63,837 nt of DNA from positions 1-63,837 of the forward strand of contig JAHJSB010000064.1 of the NCBI GenBank assembly GCA_018830285.1, read 5' to 3'. Each line of letters starts with the position of its first letter. Position 1 is the first letter of the stretch. A program made the translations under genes and the position numbers. The notes under the pieces are model-generated. The model was given only the letters and a program-made list of their open reading frames with translations. It made no database searches and was not told where the DNA came from. This DNA is from Alphaproteobacteria bacterium. Lineage in GTDB: Bacteria > Pseudomonadota > Alphaproteobacteria > Caulobacterales > Hyphomonadaceae. This document shows, piece by piece, positions 26,070 to 35,745 of the stretch.

Positions 26070-28238
26070 TCAGGAAACGAGATTGCTGGCGAGTTCGGGA
26101 AGTGACTTTGCATCCAGGCGTGAGGACAGGGCATCAAGCTGCAACAGTTCTGTACTAAGATACGGGTGGAACTTTTCGAAAATCAGATTTGAATTTTCGG
26201 GAAACAGGTTCGGGGATACATCGTCCGCCAATTGCGCTAGCGCAGCGGCAACCGTTGTATCAGTCTCGCGCCCATCCAGTTCAATAAAGCCGTCATACTG
26301 TTCAACCTTGAACCCCATAGCCCGCAAGGCGAGAGCGAGCGTTGTGGTCTTTACGCTGCCGCACCACAGTGCCAGGGCCGTTCTACTCTCACCGAGTTCC
26401 ACGATACGCTTGTTTGCAAAGCCGAAATTTCTGAAACTTGTCCGCGCGTCGACCAGCAGCTCCGAGGCCACGGCGTCCAGATATCTTGGGATATCGTCCT
26501 GTTCGAATATTTCGCGCATCTTCTCGATGACGCGATCATCGATATTGCCTGCGTCACCGCCAAACAGTGGCGGCTTTCCGGCGCGCGCCGGTTTGACGAG
26601 TATGACTTTGTCCCGGTCATCTATTTCGAGAATTTCCCAGCGGCGACCGGAGAAAATGAGTGTCAGCTTGGGTGCGAGAACCTGACTAACCGGAAGCGTG
26701 CCAAGCTCTCTGCCATCGTGGACAATTCTGTATTCGTCTGGCGTATTGAATACAGCATAGAAACTGTAGTGCTCGACCAGTTTCTCGCCGACCCGTCCGA
26801 GCAAGAGGAACCCATCTTCCCCCTGTTCGATCAGTGCGATATCGGAGCGACCGAGTTGACGCAGTACTGCGAGGAATGTTTCCGGTCCAACCGCTGAAAA
26901 CGGACCGCGTTCACACAGAGTTACATAGAGGCGTTTCGCGCTTGTGCCGCCCCGTTCGGCGATAATCGACAAGATCTGATGGACGAGTGTAGAGAGCTGA
27001 AGGGCGTTCGGACGCGGCGCCTCGCACCAGCCTTTGAGCAGCAATTCAATCATCGCAATGCTTCGAATCAGTCCCAGTCTCAGCCGGTCGGAGAAATGTG
27101 CATTCGCATCAAGTCTTCCTTCAATCGCATACTGTCGAAGAATAGCAGGCTCGCCCTCGCGCCTGCCTGATCGTCCAAGTCGCTGGCGGAGTGCCGCCAC
27201 GGTAAAGGGCGGGCCGATCTGTGCGACGCATTTTACATCTCCGATATCAATTCCGAGTTCGAGCGTAGAGGTGCAGACTGCGCTCGTCGGCAGGGCATCA
27301 TCCTTTAGCCTTGCCTCGACAAACTCGCGGTGGTCCTTGGAGAGGCTGGCATGATGCGGGTAGAACTCCTGGGGGAGATGAGCCTGCTCGCACAATGAAC
27401 GCAGGCGGTCGGCAAATTCTTCGACACGCCCGCGCGAGCCGGCAAAAATCAGATTGTCCGAGCCCCTGAGATTTTCGAACAGGTGTTTTGCGATTTCAGT
27501 TGTCGCTGCGTCGCCCTCGTTATCATCTCCTGAGCTGATATAGCCGCGTAACTGCAACAATAATTCTGCTTCACCACCCTCCGCGATAACCGTTTCGACG
27601 TCATTGGGCGCATCGGGCCTCAGATAGGTGCGGGCGAGATTGATATCGCCCAGAGTGGCCGAGAGTCCGATTCTCCTGACCGGTCTGGAGATTGCCAGCT
27701 CCAGGCGTGTCAGAAGCGAACGTAGCTGCACGCCACGCTCCGCATCGAGGAAAGTATGCAGCTCATCGATCACCACGGCTTTGGCATTGCCAAACAGATG
27801 CGGGATTGAGGCGCCCTTGCGAATGAACAGCGCTTCGAGCGACTCGGGCGTGATCAGCAATATGCCCCTGGGCCGCTTCTCTGCGCGGGACTTGATGGAG
27901 GCGGATATATCTCCATGCCAAGGAACGATCGGCAGATCCACATCTGTACAAATATCCTCCAGCCGTTTGGTCTGGTCGTTGATCAGTGCTTTCAGTGGGC
28001 CAATATAGACGAGATCGAAGCCGCTCCGTACTTCCGTCTCGTCGCCCAGAACTTGCGAGATAAGGGGCAGGAATGCTGCTTCAGTCTTGCCACCAGCCGT
28101 TGAGGCGGCGACGATAAGGTCTTTGTCCGACCCAAGAATAATGTTTGTCGATCGCGCCTGAATGTCGCGCAGTTCACTCCATCCCCGGCTTCGGATCCAT
28201 TTCTGGACGGGGCGAGCCAACTGGTCAAAGGCGCTCAT
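26070..28238 (-). CDS. sngC: Shango-type DEAD/DEAH helicase (SngC-like)
   Basis: 722 residues. Superfamily-2 helicase motifs: ASTAGGKTEA (Walker A, about 43-52), TPES, DELH (Walker B), LSATLGD, TSTLELGIDIGDV and RLGRSGRR (motif VI). The layout is Lhr-like with a C-terminal accessory region. Its start overlaps the stop of the BrxD-like ATPase gene by one base. With the TerB and ATPase genes upstream this matches the three-gene Shango anti-phage system. Confidence 0.85.
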   Translation of the reverse strand: MSAFDQLARPVQKWIRSRGWSELRDIQARSTNIILGSDKDLIVAASTAGGKTEAAFLPLISQVLGDETEVRSGFDLVYIGPLKALINDQTKRLEDICTDVDLPIVPWHGDISASIKSRAEKRPRGILLITPESLEALFIRKGASIPHLFGNAKAVVIDELHTFLDAERGVQLRSLLTRLELAISRPVRRIGLSATLGDINLARTYLRPDAPNDVETVIAEGGEAELLLQLRGYISSGDDNEGDAATTEIAKHLFENLRGSDNLIFAGSRGRVEEFADRLRSLCEQAHLPQEFYPHHASLSKDHREFVEARLKDDALPTSAVCTSTLELGIDIGDVKCVAQIGPPFTVAALRQRLGRSGRREGEPAILRQYAIEGRLDANAHFSDRLRLGLIRSIAMIELLLKGWCEAPRPNALQLSTLVHQILSIIAERGGTSAKRLYVTLCERGPFSAVGPETFLAVLRQLGRSDIALIEQGEDGFLLLGRVGEKLVEHYSFYAVFNTPDEYRIVHDGRELGTLPVSQVLAPKLTLIFSGRRWEILEIDDRDKVILVKPARAGKPPLFGGDAGNIDDRVIEKMREIFEQDDIPRYLDAVASELLVDARTSFRNFGFANKRIVELGESRTALALWCGSVKTTTLALALRAMGFKVEQYDGFIELDGRETDTTVAAALAQLADDVSPNLFPENSNLIFEKFHPYLSTELLQLDALSSRLDAKSLPELASNLVS

Positions 28239-29557
28239 CAGAGCTTAAAGCTCGTCAACTCGTCCCCACCATTCTGCGGAGGCGTCGCAGGGTCTGCCCC
28301 GTTTTCATCTATATCGCTAAGATCGTCACCACCATCCTGGCCGACCTCGATCTCCTCAATCAGATCAAACCACTTGGTGCCAGGGTTCTGCTCGAGAACC
28401 GACAGCATGTTTACAAAAGCGGTTACAGTGTTTCGAGGGGTCCGGAAATAAGCTTCACCAATCCGCTGCGAGCAATGCGACATGAATGCCTGAAGGGCCT
28501 CGTCGGGCAGGGCACTGTCCGGTTCCTGCATAACCTTGCGGATATTGCTCAGGAGAACAAACAAGTCCTCGGGTGTCAGGTTGGCAAGGCGTATGACAGG
28601 CCCAGACAGATCAACACGTCCATCCTGTGCGAAATTATTTTCGCTGAGCCGGGATTGCAGGGCCTCATAGCTGTAGAGCCCCCGACGCGTGTTCATGAGA
28701 AACTCGGGCGTGCCCCCGAAGAGAAAGCCGAGATTTTCTGCACTGCCTTGCAGGACGTCGTTCAGAATACGCAGGATCTGCTCGTAGTTGGCGTTTCTGG
28801 CTTGTGACGAGGTCAATTTGAACAGGTTCACCATTTCGTCGAGCGAAACCAGCAATCCCTTGTAACCGGCGGCGCAAACGAATGCGGACATGAGCTTGAG
28901 TTGATCGTAGACATTCTGATCGTCGACGATGGTGCGAACGCCAAGCGCAGCTCTGGCGTCTGTCCGGGTCGAGAATTCTCCTCGCAGCCATCTCAATGCG
29001 GCGGACTTGAGGTCTTCATCCCCTGTCTCGTGACCTTCCCAGTACCGTCTCACGACGCTGGCAAACTCAAAACCGCCCGTCATTTCCTCGAAATGCGCCA
29101 GTCGTTCGCGAATGATCTCACCGGTTTGCTTCTCTTGCGTCTCTGCTTCCCGACTGGCCTCGCTGACAAATCGTTCAACAATACTGGCCATCGCGCCGCC
29201 ATCCGGCCTGGTTCGGGTGGAGAGATTCCTTGCCATCTCTGCATACAGTGCGCGGGCCTGGCCGCCGGTAGCATATATGCGACGATCGGGCGCGAGATCG
29301 GCCGACATGACCACGAGGCCTTTTTCAAGCGCCACAAGGCGGATCAGGTTCAGGAAGAAAGTCTTGCCTGATCCATACTCGCCAATCACGAACCGTATGG
29401 CGGCGCCGCCGTCTGCCAGGCGATCCATATCCTTGACGAGCTCTGCGATCTCCCCGACCCGCCCAACCTGGATGTGCTGAAGGCCCAGCTTTGGCACAAC
29501 GCCAGCACGCAGTGCCTGTATGATTGTATCTCGTTCGCGTCTTTTTACGGCACTCAT
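28238..29557 (-). CDS. sngB: Shango-type BrxD-like ATPase (SngB-like)
   Basis: 439 residues. The P-loop is IGEYGSGKTFFLNLIR (about 58-73), and a Walker B-like segment (GLLVSLDEMVNLFK) and sensor-like FLFGGTPEFLMNTRRGLYSYEALQSRL follow. This is the DUF2791/BrxD ATP-binding family. The acidic C-terminal tail is typical of linkers. It is the middle gene of the operon, with GAGGA before the ATG at 29557. Since pglZ, brxC and brxL are absent, BREX is unlikely. Confidence 0.86.
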   Translation of the reverse strand: MSAVKRRERDTIIQALRAGVVPKLGLQHIQVGRVGEIAELVKDMDRLADGGAAIRFVIGEYGSGKTFFLNLIRLVALEKGLVVMSADLAPDRRIYATGGQARALYAEMARNLSTRTRPDGGAMASIVERFVSEASREAETQEKQTGEIIRERLAHFEEMTGGFEFASVVRRYWEGHETGDEDLKSAALRWLRGEFSTRTDARAALGVRTIVDDQNVYDQLKLMSAFVCAAGYKGLLVSLDEMVNLFKLTSSQARNANYEQILRILNDVLQGSAENLGFLFGGTPEFLMNTRRGLYSYEALQSRLSENNFAQDGRVDLSGPVIRLANLTPEDLFVLLSNIRKVMQEPDSALPDEALQAFMSHCSQRIGEAYFRTPRNTVTAFVNMLSVLEQNPGTKWFDLIEEIEVGQDGGDDLSDIDENGADPATPPQNGGDELTSFKL

Positions 29558-29568
29558 CTCAAGAATCC

Positions 29569-32187
29569 TCAGACTTGTTCTTTTAGTTTTTCGACGATCT
29601 CGGCGTTCATCTCGTATCCCTCATAGGCCTCAATCAGAGAATCGTCGAACCGGTCAATTGCCCATTCATTGATGGTCTCAAGGCTTCCCGACGCCATCAA
29701 TCCGAATCGCTGGCACAACTCAGCATAATCGGCTTCGCTCCAGAACTCGCGATCCAGCAGAACTCTGACAAACGCCGAGAGCTTCGGATCAAGTCCGCCG
29801 AGCCCATCCTGAATGGGTTCGTCTGGCGCCTCGTCGGCGTCATCTTCAGGTTCATCTGTCGAGAATATCCTCCCCAGCAGTTCGGAAACATCGGCGGTTT
29901 GTTTCTGGGTCGCGCTGATGCGATCAAAATCCAGTTCGACCCGGCTCTTGTTTGGCGATTTTCCTTCGTCGGGGATTCGCTCGCCAGGAACGGCCTCCTG
30001 CGCCGGTCGAACAGGAACAAGGCCGTTTGACATCGTGGCCGCATGAAGGTCGGAATAGACAGTGCTTACGTCGAGGCCGAGCGCCCTGTAGATTTTCTCT
30101 ACGCCGCCAACTTCCTCGGGCTGGATCACTGAATCCGCGCTTGCCATGGCCAGCGCGATCTGGCGAAACGCTTCCCGGTCCTTGTCGGTCGTTTCTTTTA
30201 CTTGCCGACGTAGCAGAGACATATCGGGCGGCACGGCAAGCAACCAATTCAGGTTGGCAAGCAGGCGGATGTTTTCCGAGACTGTGAGATCGGCGGCGTT
30301 CCTGGCTGATGCCTCAAGCGCTGCGTACTCTGCGGGCACAACCTCGCCGTCCGCCTGCGCGATAAAGGTCCCCAGCGCGATCTCGGTGAGCGCTCGGCGG
30401 TAGCCGCCCGATACAGTCTCGAGCTCCGTGAGACCTTCCGGTAGTTTGAAGATCATGACCGGGTCTTCATTGCGTGGACTTCTCAGCCCGTATCGCGGGT
30501 CTGGAGCCAGCCCAAAACCAATACGTGCCAACGCATCCGCTGCTCCGGTCAAATGCCTTTTCCCGATCTTTTCAGGTCTGTCGCCTTCAAGTCGTTCAAT
30601 CACATCCAGAGCGGGGACAAGGCCGCCTGACTCGACAAGCGCTTCCGCCCACGCCTTCAGCTCTTCAAGCTCGATCGATGGAAAATGGGGCCAAAGCGAT
30701 GAAGGCAGAAGGGCCTGGGCTTCCAGTGTACCGCGGCCGTCCGGGTTGCGGCCGAGATAACGGCTGTATTTGTCGAGTTCATCCATCGCAGCGGTCGCGA
30801 ATGTCTGAGCCTCATTTACCGGTGCTCGCAGGGTGGAGATATCCGGTACCTGGCGTCCATTGACCGTAATGGGCAGTTCGACTTCGAACTCGCCTGACGC
30901 AGCACGGTAGGAGGATTTCAGATTCCGTTGGGGGGTTCGTACCTTCATGCCACTTGGGTGAGCTAGGTCGAACTTGATCCGAAAAAGGGTTTTGAACTCT
31001 TCCCAGCAGCGGGTGGCGGGCGTCCGAAGATGGTGTTCAGGATGACACACAAGCCAGCTGAGTACCCAGTCGGCGCTCAGCGCCTCGCTGTTACCAACTT
31101 TCGCCCCCAGAGCCAAAAGAAGCGAAAGTGGGAGTTCATAGTCATTGTTTTCAAATACGGGATCGATTTCCGCTGCTGTGCGGGACGAAACGTTTGCGGC
31201 TTCGATAAATCGACTGAGATAACCACGAGCGGAATAATTATCGCCGTAAGTGTCGTACAGACGTCTGACCTCGGCTAGGATCTCCTGCTGTTCAGTGGGG
31301 CCGGACTTGTCGACAAAGAAGCGACGCTCGAGGCCGTAGAAGTACAGAAACATGTACCCGACATTGTAGCGCGGATCGGCACGGCCCGATGACAGCCAAT
31401 CCAGATAGGTGGCACGCGATGTCGCCGTGATCGACCCATATCCCGGCCAATAGGACATGCCGTCGCCTTCGAAGTCATTCCCGATCCTGGAGACAGCGAG
31501 CGATGGATCGACAAACGCCCGGCAAAGCTCGCCATAGTGGCCGAGTTTCGGGGCCGGTCCCACATAGACCATGCCACCCAGCTTTCTTCCGCCAACAGTG
31601 GCGCTTTCCGATTTTGGCACCCATGCGTGCGTTACAGATCTGCCAGACCGGACCGATGGTTCAGCAATTCGCTCTGGAGCTTTGGCGGGGACTCCGAGTG
31701 TGACCGATAAGCCAGGCGAGCTCGCGCCTGAAGGCGTTTTTGGGAATTCAGATTTGGTGGAGGTGGAGCTCGGCCGTTCCGGCTTCGTCCGCCGCACTAT
31801 CCCAAGCGTCAGAAGAAGAAATACGACTCCAAGAAGGAGCGCTCCCCATATCAACGCGCTATCGCTTTCGTTCGCAGAGGGCGTCCCGCTAGCATCGGGC
31901 TCGATTGGGGGAGTAGGTTGATGGAAGACCTTAATCGCTTCTAGCGTCGCCGGGTCCATTTCTCCAGTTGATTCCAGCCCTTGGTCTTTTTGGAATGCCT
32001 TGATCGCCAACTGCGTCCTGGGACCCATAAATCCGTCTGCGTTTTCGGACGAATAGCCTTCTTCACGCAGAAAGTTTTGGACCGCCTCGACATCTGCGCT
32101 CTGCGCGTGGCTTGGGAGCGACGTCAGACTCACGGTGACGAACGCCGCACAAGCGAATGAAAGTTGTCGAAAGGCCATTTCCGGCAT
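29569..32187 (-). CDS. sngA: Membrane-anchored TerB protein with peptidoglycan-binding domain (SngA-like)
   Basis: 872 residues. A signal peptide (about 1-29, ending SHAQ), a PG_binding_1 domain (about 33-88, AVQNFLREEGYSSENADGFMGPRTQLAIKAFQKDQGL), a linker, one membrane helix (about 110-128), then a cytoplasmic TerB-N region (about 200-400, including MSYWPGYGSI and YLDWLSSGRADPRYNVGYMFLYFYGLERR), a TerB core near 610-710 and a TerB-C end. The TerB part fits SngA of Shango; the envelope-binding N-terminus is unexpected and would tether the system to the cell wall. ATG 32187 or 32178 could start it. Confidence 0.82.
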   Translation of the reverse strand: MPEMAFRQLSFACAAFVTVSLTSLPSHAQSADVEAVQNFLREEGYSSENADGFMGPRTQLAIKAFQKDQGLESTGEMDPATLEAIKVFHQPTPPIEPDASGTPSANESDSALIWGALLLGVVFLLLTLGIVRRTKPERPSSTSTKSEFPKTPSGASSPGLSVTLGVPAKAPERIAEPSVRSGRSVTHAWVPKSESATVGGRKLGGMVYVGPAPKLGHYGELCRAFVDPSLAVSRIGNDFEGDGMSYWPGYGSITATSRATYLDWLSSGRADPRYNVGYMFLYFYGLERRFFVDKSGPTEQQEILAEVRRLYDTYGDNYSARGYLSRFIEAANVSSRTAAEIDPVFENNDYELPLSLLLALGAKVGNSEALSADWVLSWLVCHPEHHLRTPATRCWEEFKTLFRIKFDLAHPSGMKVRTPQRNLKSSYRAASGEFEVELPITVNGRQVPDISTLRAPVNEAQTFATAAMDELDKYSRYLGRNPDGRGTLEAQALLPSSLWPHFPSIELEELKAWAEALVESGGLVPALDVIERLEGDRPEKIGKRHLTGAADALARIGFGLAPDPRYGLRSPRNEDPVMIFKLPEGLTELETVSGGYRRALTEIALGTFIAQADGEVVPAEYAALEASARNAADLTVSENIRLLANLNWLLAVPPDMSLLRRQVKETTDKDREAFRQIALAMASADSVIQPEEVGGVEKIYRALGLDVSTVYSDLHAATMSNGLVPVRPAQEAVPGERIPDEGKSPNKSRVELDFDRISATQKQTADVSELLGRIFSTDEPEDDADEAPDEPIQDGLGGLDPKLSAFVRVLLDREFWSEADYAELCQRFGLMASGSLETINEWAIDRFDDSLIEAYEGYEMNAEIVEKLKEQV

Positions 32188-32636
32188 TGTGTCCTTGGGG
32201 TGAGGAGGAGACTAATTCCTAATGAAAATAAGGAGTCGACCATCACACCAATGAGTGGTGGGATACAACCGAAAAATGAATTCGCGTGTCGATACAAAAG
32301 TCTATTAAGCAGATCTCTTTGTTCCAGCGCCGGTCCGACCGGGAAGGCATATTCTGAAGCAGCCGTCACGAGCTTCGAGGGCACAACCGAAAACGAGGCC
32401 CATAGGATGCCGCTTGCACAGCAGATCGGTCTTGATGTGGTTGAGGTTGAATTACACAGGGTCGCGGGGCGCCCTTCCTGCTCCTCCGGAGCTATAAACG
32501 GGAGATGGACGAGGACGGTATGTTAGCTTGACTGCATCATGAGAAGTGTCGTTTTGAGGTGGCCGCACACGTCTGTTTAAACGACGTCGGGTCAGAGCAG
32601 TTTTGCCGTTGACGTTTCTGGCTTCGAACCGTAATT
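32188..32636. other. About 450 bp without a convincing gene
   Basis: Only unsupported short frames. It presumably contains the promoter of the Shango-like operon at its left side. From 32637 the sequence becomes homologous to the 5' flank of the tRNA-Leu gene at 62539. Confidence 0.5.
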
Positions 32637-32655
32637 CCCCGCCTTCCTACCCCGT

Positions 32656-32740
32656 GCCCAGATGGCGGAATTGGTAGACGCGCTACGTTCAGGTCGTAGT
32701 GATCGTAAGGTCGTGGAGGTTCGAGTCCTCTTCTGCACCA
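32656..32740 (+). tRNA. tRNA-Leu(CAG)-like gene inside the island
   Basis: Starts GCCCAGATGGCGGAATTGGT; anticodon stem CTACG/CGTAG with loop TTCAGGT (anticodon CAG), a variable arm, T-arm GGTTCGAGTCC, and ends TTCTGCACCA with encoded ACCA. The 3' acceptor strand (TCTGC) is two bases shorter than needed to pair with GCCCAGA, so the acceptor stem cannot close normally and function is doubtful. About 97 bp, including a 5' flank, match the tRNA-Leu-like locus at 62539 in inverted orientation. An integrase pseudogene follows, as expected for an att site. Confidence 0.65.
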
Positions 32741-32851
32741 GTCGCTTGATTTCATCTAATATTTGAATTTTTCGATACCCCTGCGATTGCCCTGCGGGGC
32801 GACGATTTGGTATGGTTCAGAACTTGTCCGGCTGAATACTGCGAACCGGCC

Positions 32852-33966
32852 ATGCCGCTGACAGATTTTGAAATTGACGCCTTTGCGCCGCAGGAGAAAT
32901 CCTACAAGCGCGCTGACGGTCGCGGGCTCCATATTTTCGTGACCCGGACAGGCTCGAAGCTCTGGCGCATGAACTATCGCTTCCGGGGGAAGCAGAAGAC
33001 CCTTTCCTTTGGCGCCTGACCTATCGTGACGCTCGAAGAGCTGCGGGCCCTCAGAAACAATGCAACGCGCCTCCTCCGGCAGGACATCGACCCAGGCGCT
33101 GTCCAGCAGTCGCGTAAGGCGCGCAGGCGCGGCCGCGCGCCGACCACTTTTGATGTGATCGCCGACGAGTTTCTGGAGAAACGCAGGCTTGAGGGGCTTG
33201 CTGAAACCACGCTCTCGAAAAAGGCCTGGCTCCTCGACTTCGCGAGGGAAGCGCTGGGTATCATGCCCATCACTGACATCAGACCGCGTGATGTTCTCGC
33301 CGTCCTCAGAGCGATCGAGTCGAAAGGTAACTACGAGACTGCGAAGCGCCTGCGCACCACGATCGGCGAAGTGTTCCGCTACGCGGTAGCCACCCTGCGC
33401 GCCGAGACGGATCCGACACCGGTCCTGCGCGGAGCACTTATCTCACCCAAGGTTCGGCAGATGCCGGCCATCACCGAGGAAGCGGAATTTGGTCGCCTGG
33501 TGCGGGCGATCTGGCGCTATGAGGGCAGGGGAGGCACGGCGAAAGCCCTGAAGCTCATGGCGCCCCTCTTTCCGCGGCCCGGAGAGCTCCGGCACGCCAG
33601 ATGGTCCGAGATCGATTTCAACAAGGCAGTCTGGACCATCCCCGCCGAGCGCATGAAGATGCGCCGGGAGCATCGAAAGCCCTTGCCGCCCGCAGCACTT
33701 CACATCCTGCTTGATCTTCGCGGCACGAGCGGTCCGGAAGATTATCTTTTGCCTGCCGTCACGGATCCCGACCGGCCGATGAGCGAGAACACCATGAACG
33801 CGGCGCTCGAACGGCTGGGCTTTCCAGGCGAGCGCATGACGCCACACGGATTCAGGGCAACGGCCTCCACTTTGCTCAATGAAAGCGGGCGCATTACTGG
33901 GCTGAGCGGGTCGAGATGATGCAGTGGTGGGCAGGAGAAGTGCTGAGGCACACGAATGCATACTGA
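32852..33966 (+). pseudogene. Decayed tyrosine recombinase (second integrase)
   Basis: The N-terminal DUF4102 part (MPLTDFEIDAFAPQEKSYKRADGRGLHIFVT...LSFGA) runs into an in-frame TGA at 33017-33019, where the family usually has Tyr. The frame continues as PIVTLEELRALRNN through the core domain and HGFRATASTLLNESG. Then a deletion with frameshift joins it to HYWAERVEMMQWWAGEVLR; the segment carrying the catalytic His/Trp and Tyr is gone. It lies directly after the tRNA-Leu-like gene, so it was probably that element's integrase. It cannot be active. Confidence 0.87.
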
Positions 33967-34579
33967 GGGAGAGTCTCTGAAAGCGTGCTGGTTTCTTCGC
34001 GACCTGCCCGCCGGAGGCGGGGCTGTCCGGCCGGAATGGACGTGTTGAGGTGGGATAGAGCCGTTCTTCTGGCCGGCCAGGCTCGTCTCACTGAGGGATC
34101 AGAAAGTCCGGCTTCAGGCATGGGGCTGGGGCTCACCGGCAGGTCGCGCACCCGCGCTTCCCACTGTCCGTTGGCCAGAGGGGTCACGGGCGCTGATTTG
34201 AGCATCTGAGTCCAGGGATCTTCGAACAAGGCGAGACCAACGATGCAGATCGCAATCCCTGACAACAGGGCTCGAGTCGGCTCTGACTGTCTGGATGCCG
34301 CGCCATGCTACATCAGCAGTTGCAAAGCCATCGATCCCCTCAGCAGTCTCCCTGCGTCTCATTATCTCTCCCCAACAGCCGGGTTTGGGCGGACGGTGCG
34401 TCTGCCAGAGCGCGGCCACCGCGCAAGGGGGCGGGGCTTTGTCGTGATTGATCGTCTTCAGGTTTCCTACCTACGGCTACCCCTTGCGCGGTGCCCTCAT
34501 GCGCTCCGGCGATGCACCTTTTCGCCGCCCACCCCCGCCTGCCGGGGAAAGAACGCCGGGCGGCGCAAAGGAGACCGAC
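33967..34579. other. About 600 bp without a gene
   Basis: No frame with recognisable content. Short GC-rich inverted segments (for example CCCGCCGGAGGCGGG near 34010) and the probable promoter of ardA lie here, with AAAGGAG at its right edge. Confidence 0.45.
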
Positions 34580-35146
34580 ATGACTGACCAAATTAGCCCC
34601 GCTGCACCGCTTGGAACAGCTACCGCTCTCACGGTTCCAGACCGTCCCCGCATCTACCTGGCCTGCCTTGCTGCCTACAATAATGGGCGCCTGCATGGCG
34701 CATGGATTGATGCGACCACGCCTGACGAGATCAGGGCAGGGGTCCGCGTGATGCTAGCGGCGAGCCCGGAGCCCGAGGCCGAGGAATGGGCCATCCACGA
34801 CTATGAGGGCTTTCAAGGCGTTAGTCTGTCTGAATACGCCTCGTTCGAAACCGTCTGTGACCTTGCCGACTTTCTTGGCGAGCATGGCGAGATTGCCGCG
34901 AAGCTATACCGGCATTTCGGAGACGACCTTGAACAGGCCCGGGCGGCCTTCGAAGACTATGCCGGGGCGTATCGCAGCGCCGCAGACTTCGCTGAGGAAT
35001 TCATGCGGGAGGCCGGCACTGAAATCCCCGCTTCGCTCGACTATTACATAGACTGGACAGCGCTCGCCCGCGACATGGCCCTCAATGGTGAGATCATGGT
35101 GTTCCAGACGGGTTTTGATGAAGTCCATGTGTTCTGGAGCCGCTGA
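34580..35146 (+). CDS. ardA: Antirestriction protein ArdA
   Basis: 188 residues. RIYLACLAAYNNGRLHGAWIDA opens the ArdA fold; EEWAIHDYEGFQG and FAEEFMRE, IDWTALARDMALNGEI, FDEVHVFWSR follow in the family order. It is an acidic DNA mimic that blocks type I restriction enzymes during conjugative entry. ATG 34580 follows AAAGGAG; the frame's upstream part is not used. It is followed 4 nt later by a plasmid-type gene. Confidence 0.94.
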   Translation: MTDQISPAAPLGTATALTVPDRPRIYLACLAAYNNGRLHGAWIDATTPDEIRAGVRVMLAASPEPEAEEWAIHDYEGFQGVSLSEYASFETVCDLADFLGEHGEIAAKLYRHFGDDLEQARAAFEDYAGAYRSAADFAEEFMREAGTEIPASLDYYIDWTALARDMALNGEIMVFQTGFDEVHVFWSR

Positions 35147-35149
35147 GCC

Positions 35150-35629
35150 ATGGCATTTACAGAACGTTTTTCTGACTTCGTATGCGAGGGCGATTGCATC
35201 GCTTGCGAACAGGACGGGTTCCGGATCGTCGCGCGCATCGTGCGCGACGATAGCGCGGACGCGCCTGACCAGCGCCAGGACGGATTCTGGCCTTCGCTCT
35301 ACAAGGACGCGCCGGGATTTATCGGGCCGGGCCCAAACCATAGAGAGCGCTTTGCCAAGGCGCAGGCCGAAGCCGAAGCCATCATGGAGGCATGGCGCAA
35401 GGATGATTGGTTCTATTGCGGTATTGTCCTCTCGGTATCGCTGGACGGTGTCATACTGGACGAACACGCCATCGGCTTGTGGGGTGTGGAAGCCAATTAT
35501 CCGGGCTCGGATAATGCCCATTTGACGGATGTCGCAGATGACCTTCTTCCCGACGCCATCGCGATCGGTCGCCGGGCCGCGCAGCGTCTTTGTGCGACCC
35601 TGTCCAAACTCGAGGCGCGCACCTGCTGA
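35150..35629 (+). CDS. Hypothetical protein of plasmid/ICE type
   Basis: 159 residues, acidic, starting MAFTERFSDFVCEGDCIACEQDGFRIVARI. It contains WPSLYKDAPGFIG and WFYCGIVLSVSLDGVIL. I know similar proteins beside ardA and DUF736 genes on alphaproteobacterial plasmids but no function. Four-base gap to ardA suggests one operon. Confidence 0.7.
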   Translation: MAFTERFSDFVCEGDCIACEQDGFRIVARIVRDDSADAPDQRQDGFWPSLYKDAPGFIGPGPNHRERFAKAQAEAEAIMEAWRKDDWFYCGIVLSVSLDGVILDEHAIGLWGVEANYPGSDNAHLTDVADDLLPDAIAIGRRAAQRLCATLSKLEARTC

Positions 35630-35713
35630 AGCCCGGGCCCGGACTACGAACCCGCTCGAGGACGGCCGGGACTATGCATCAGCCAGATGCAGGGACTTTC
35701 GCAGAGCCAAACG

Positions 35714-35745
35714 CCGCCTGAGGATTCAGTCTCCGTTTCAGGCGG
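35714..35745. repeat. Inverted repeat downstream of the ardA operon
   Basis: CCGCCTGA (35714-35721) and TCAGGCGG (35738-35745) are perfectly complementary with a 16-nt loop. It may act as a weak terminator. The rest of 35630-36175 has no recognisable gene. Confidence 0.4.

Noticed and set aside
28238..29557. BREX system
   Set aside because: Only a BrxD-like ATPase and a helicase occur; pglZ, brxC, the methyltransferase and brxL are missing, and the TerB gene fits Shango better.
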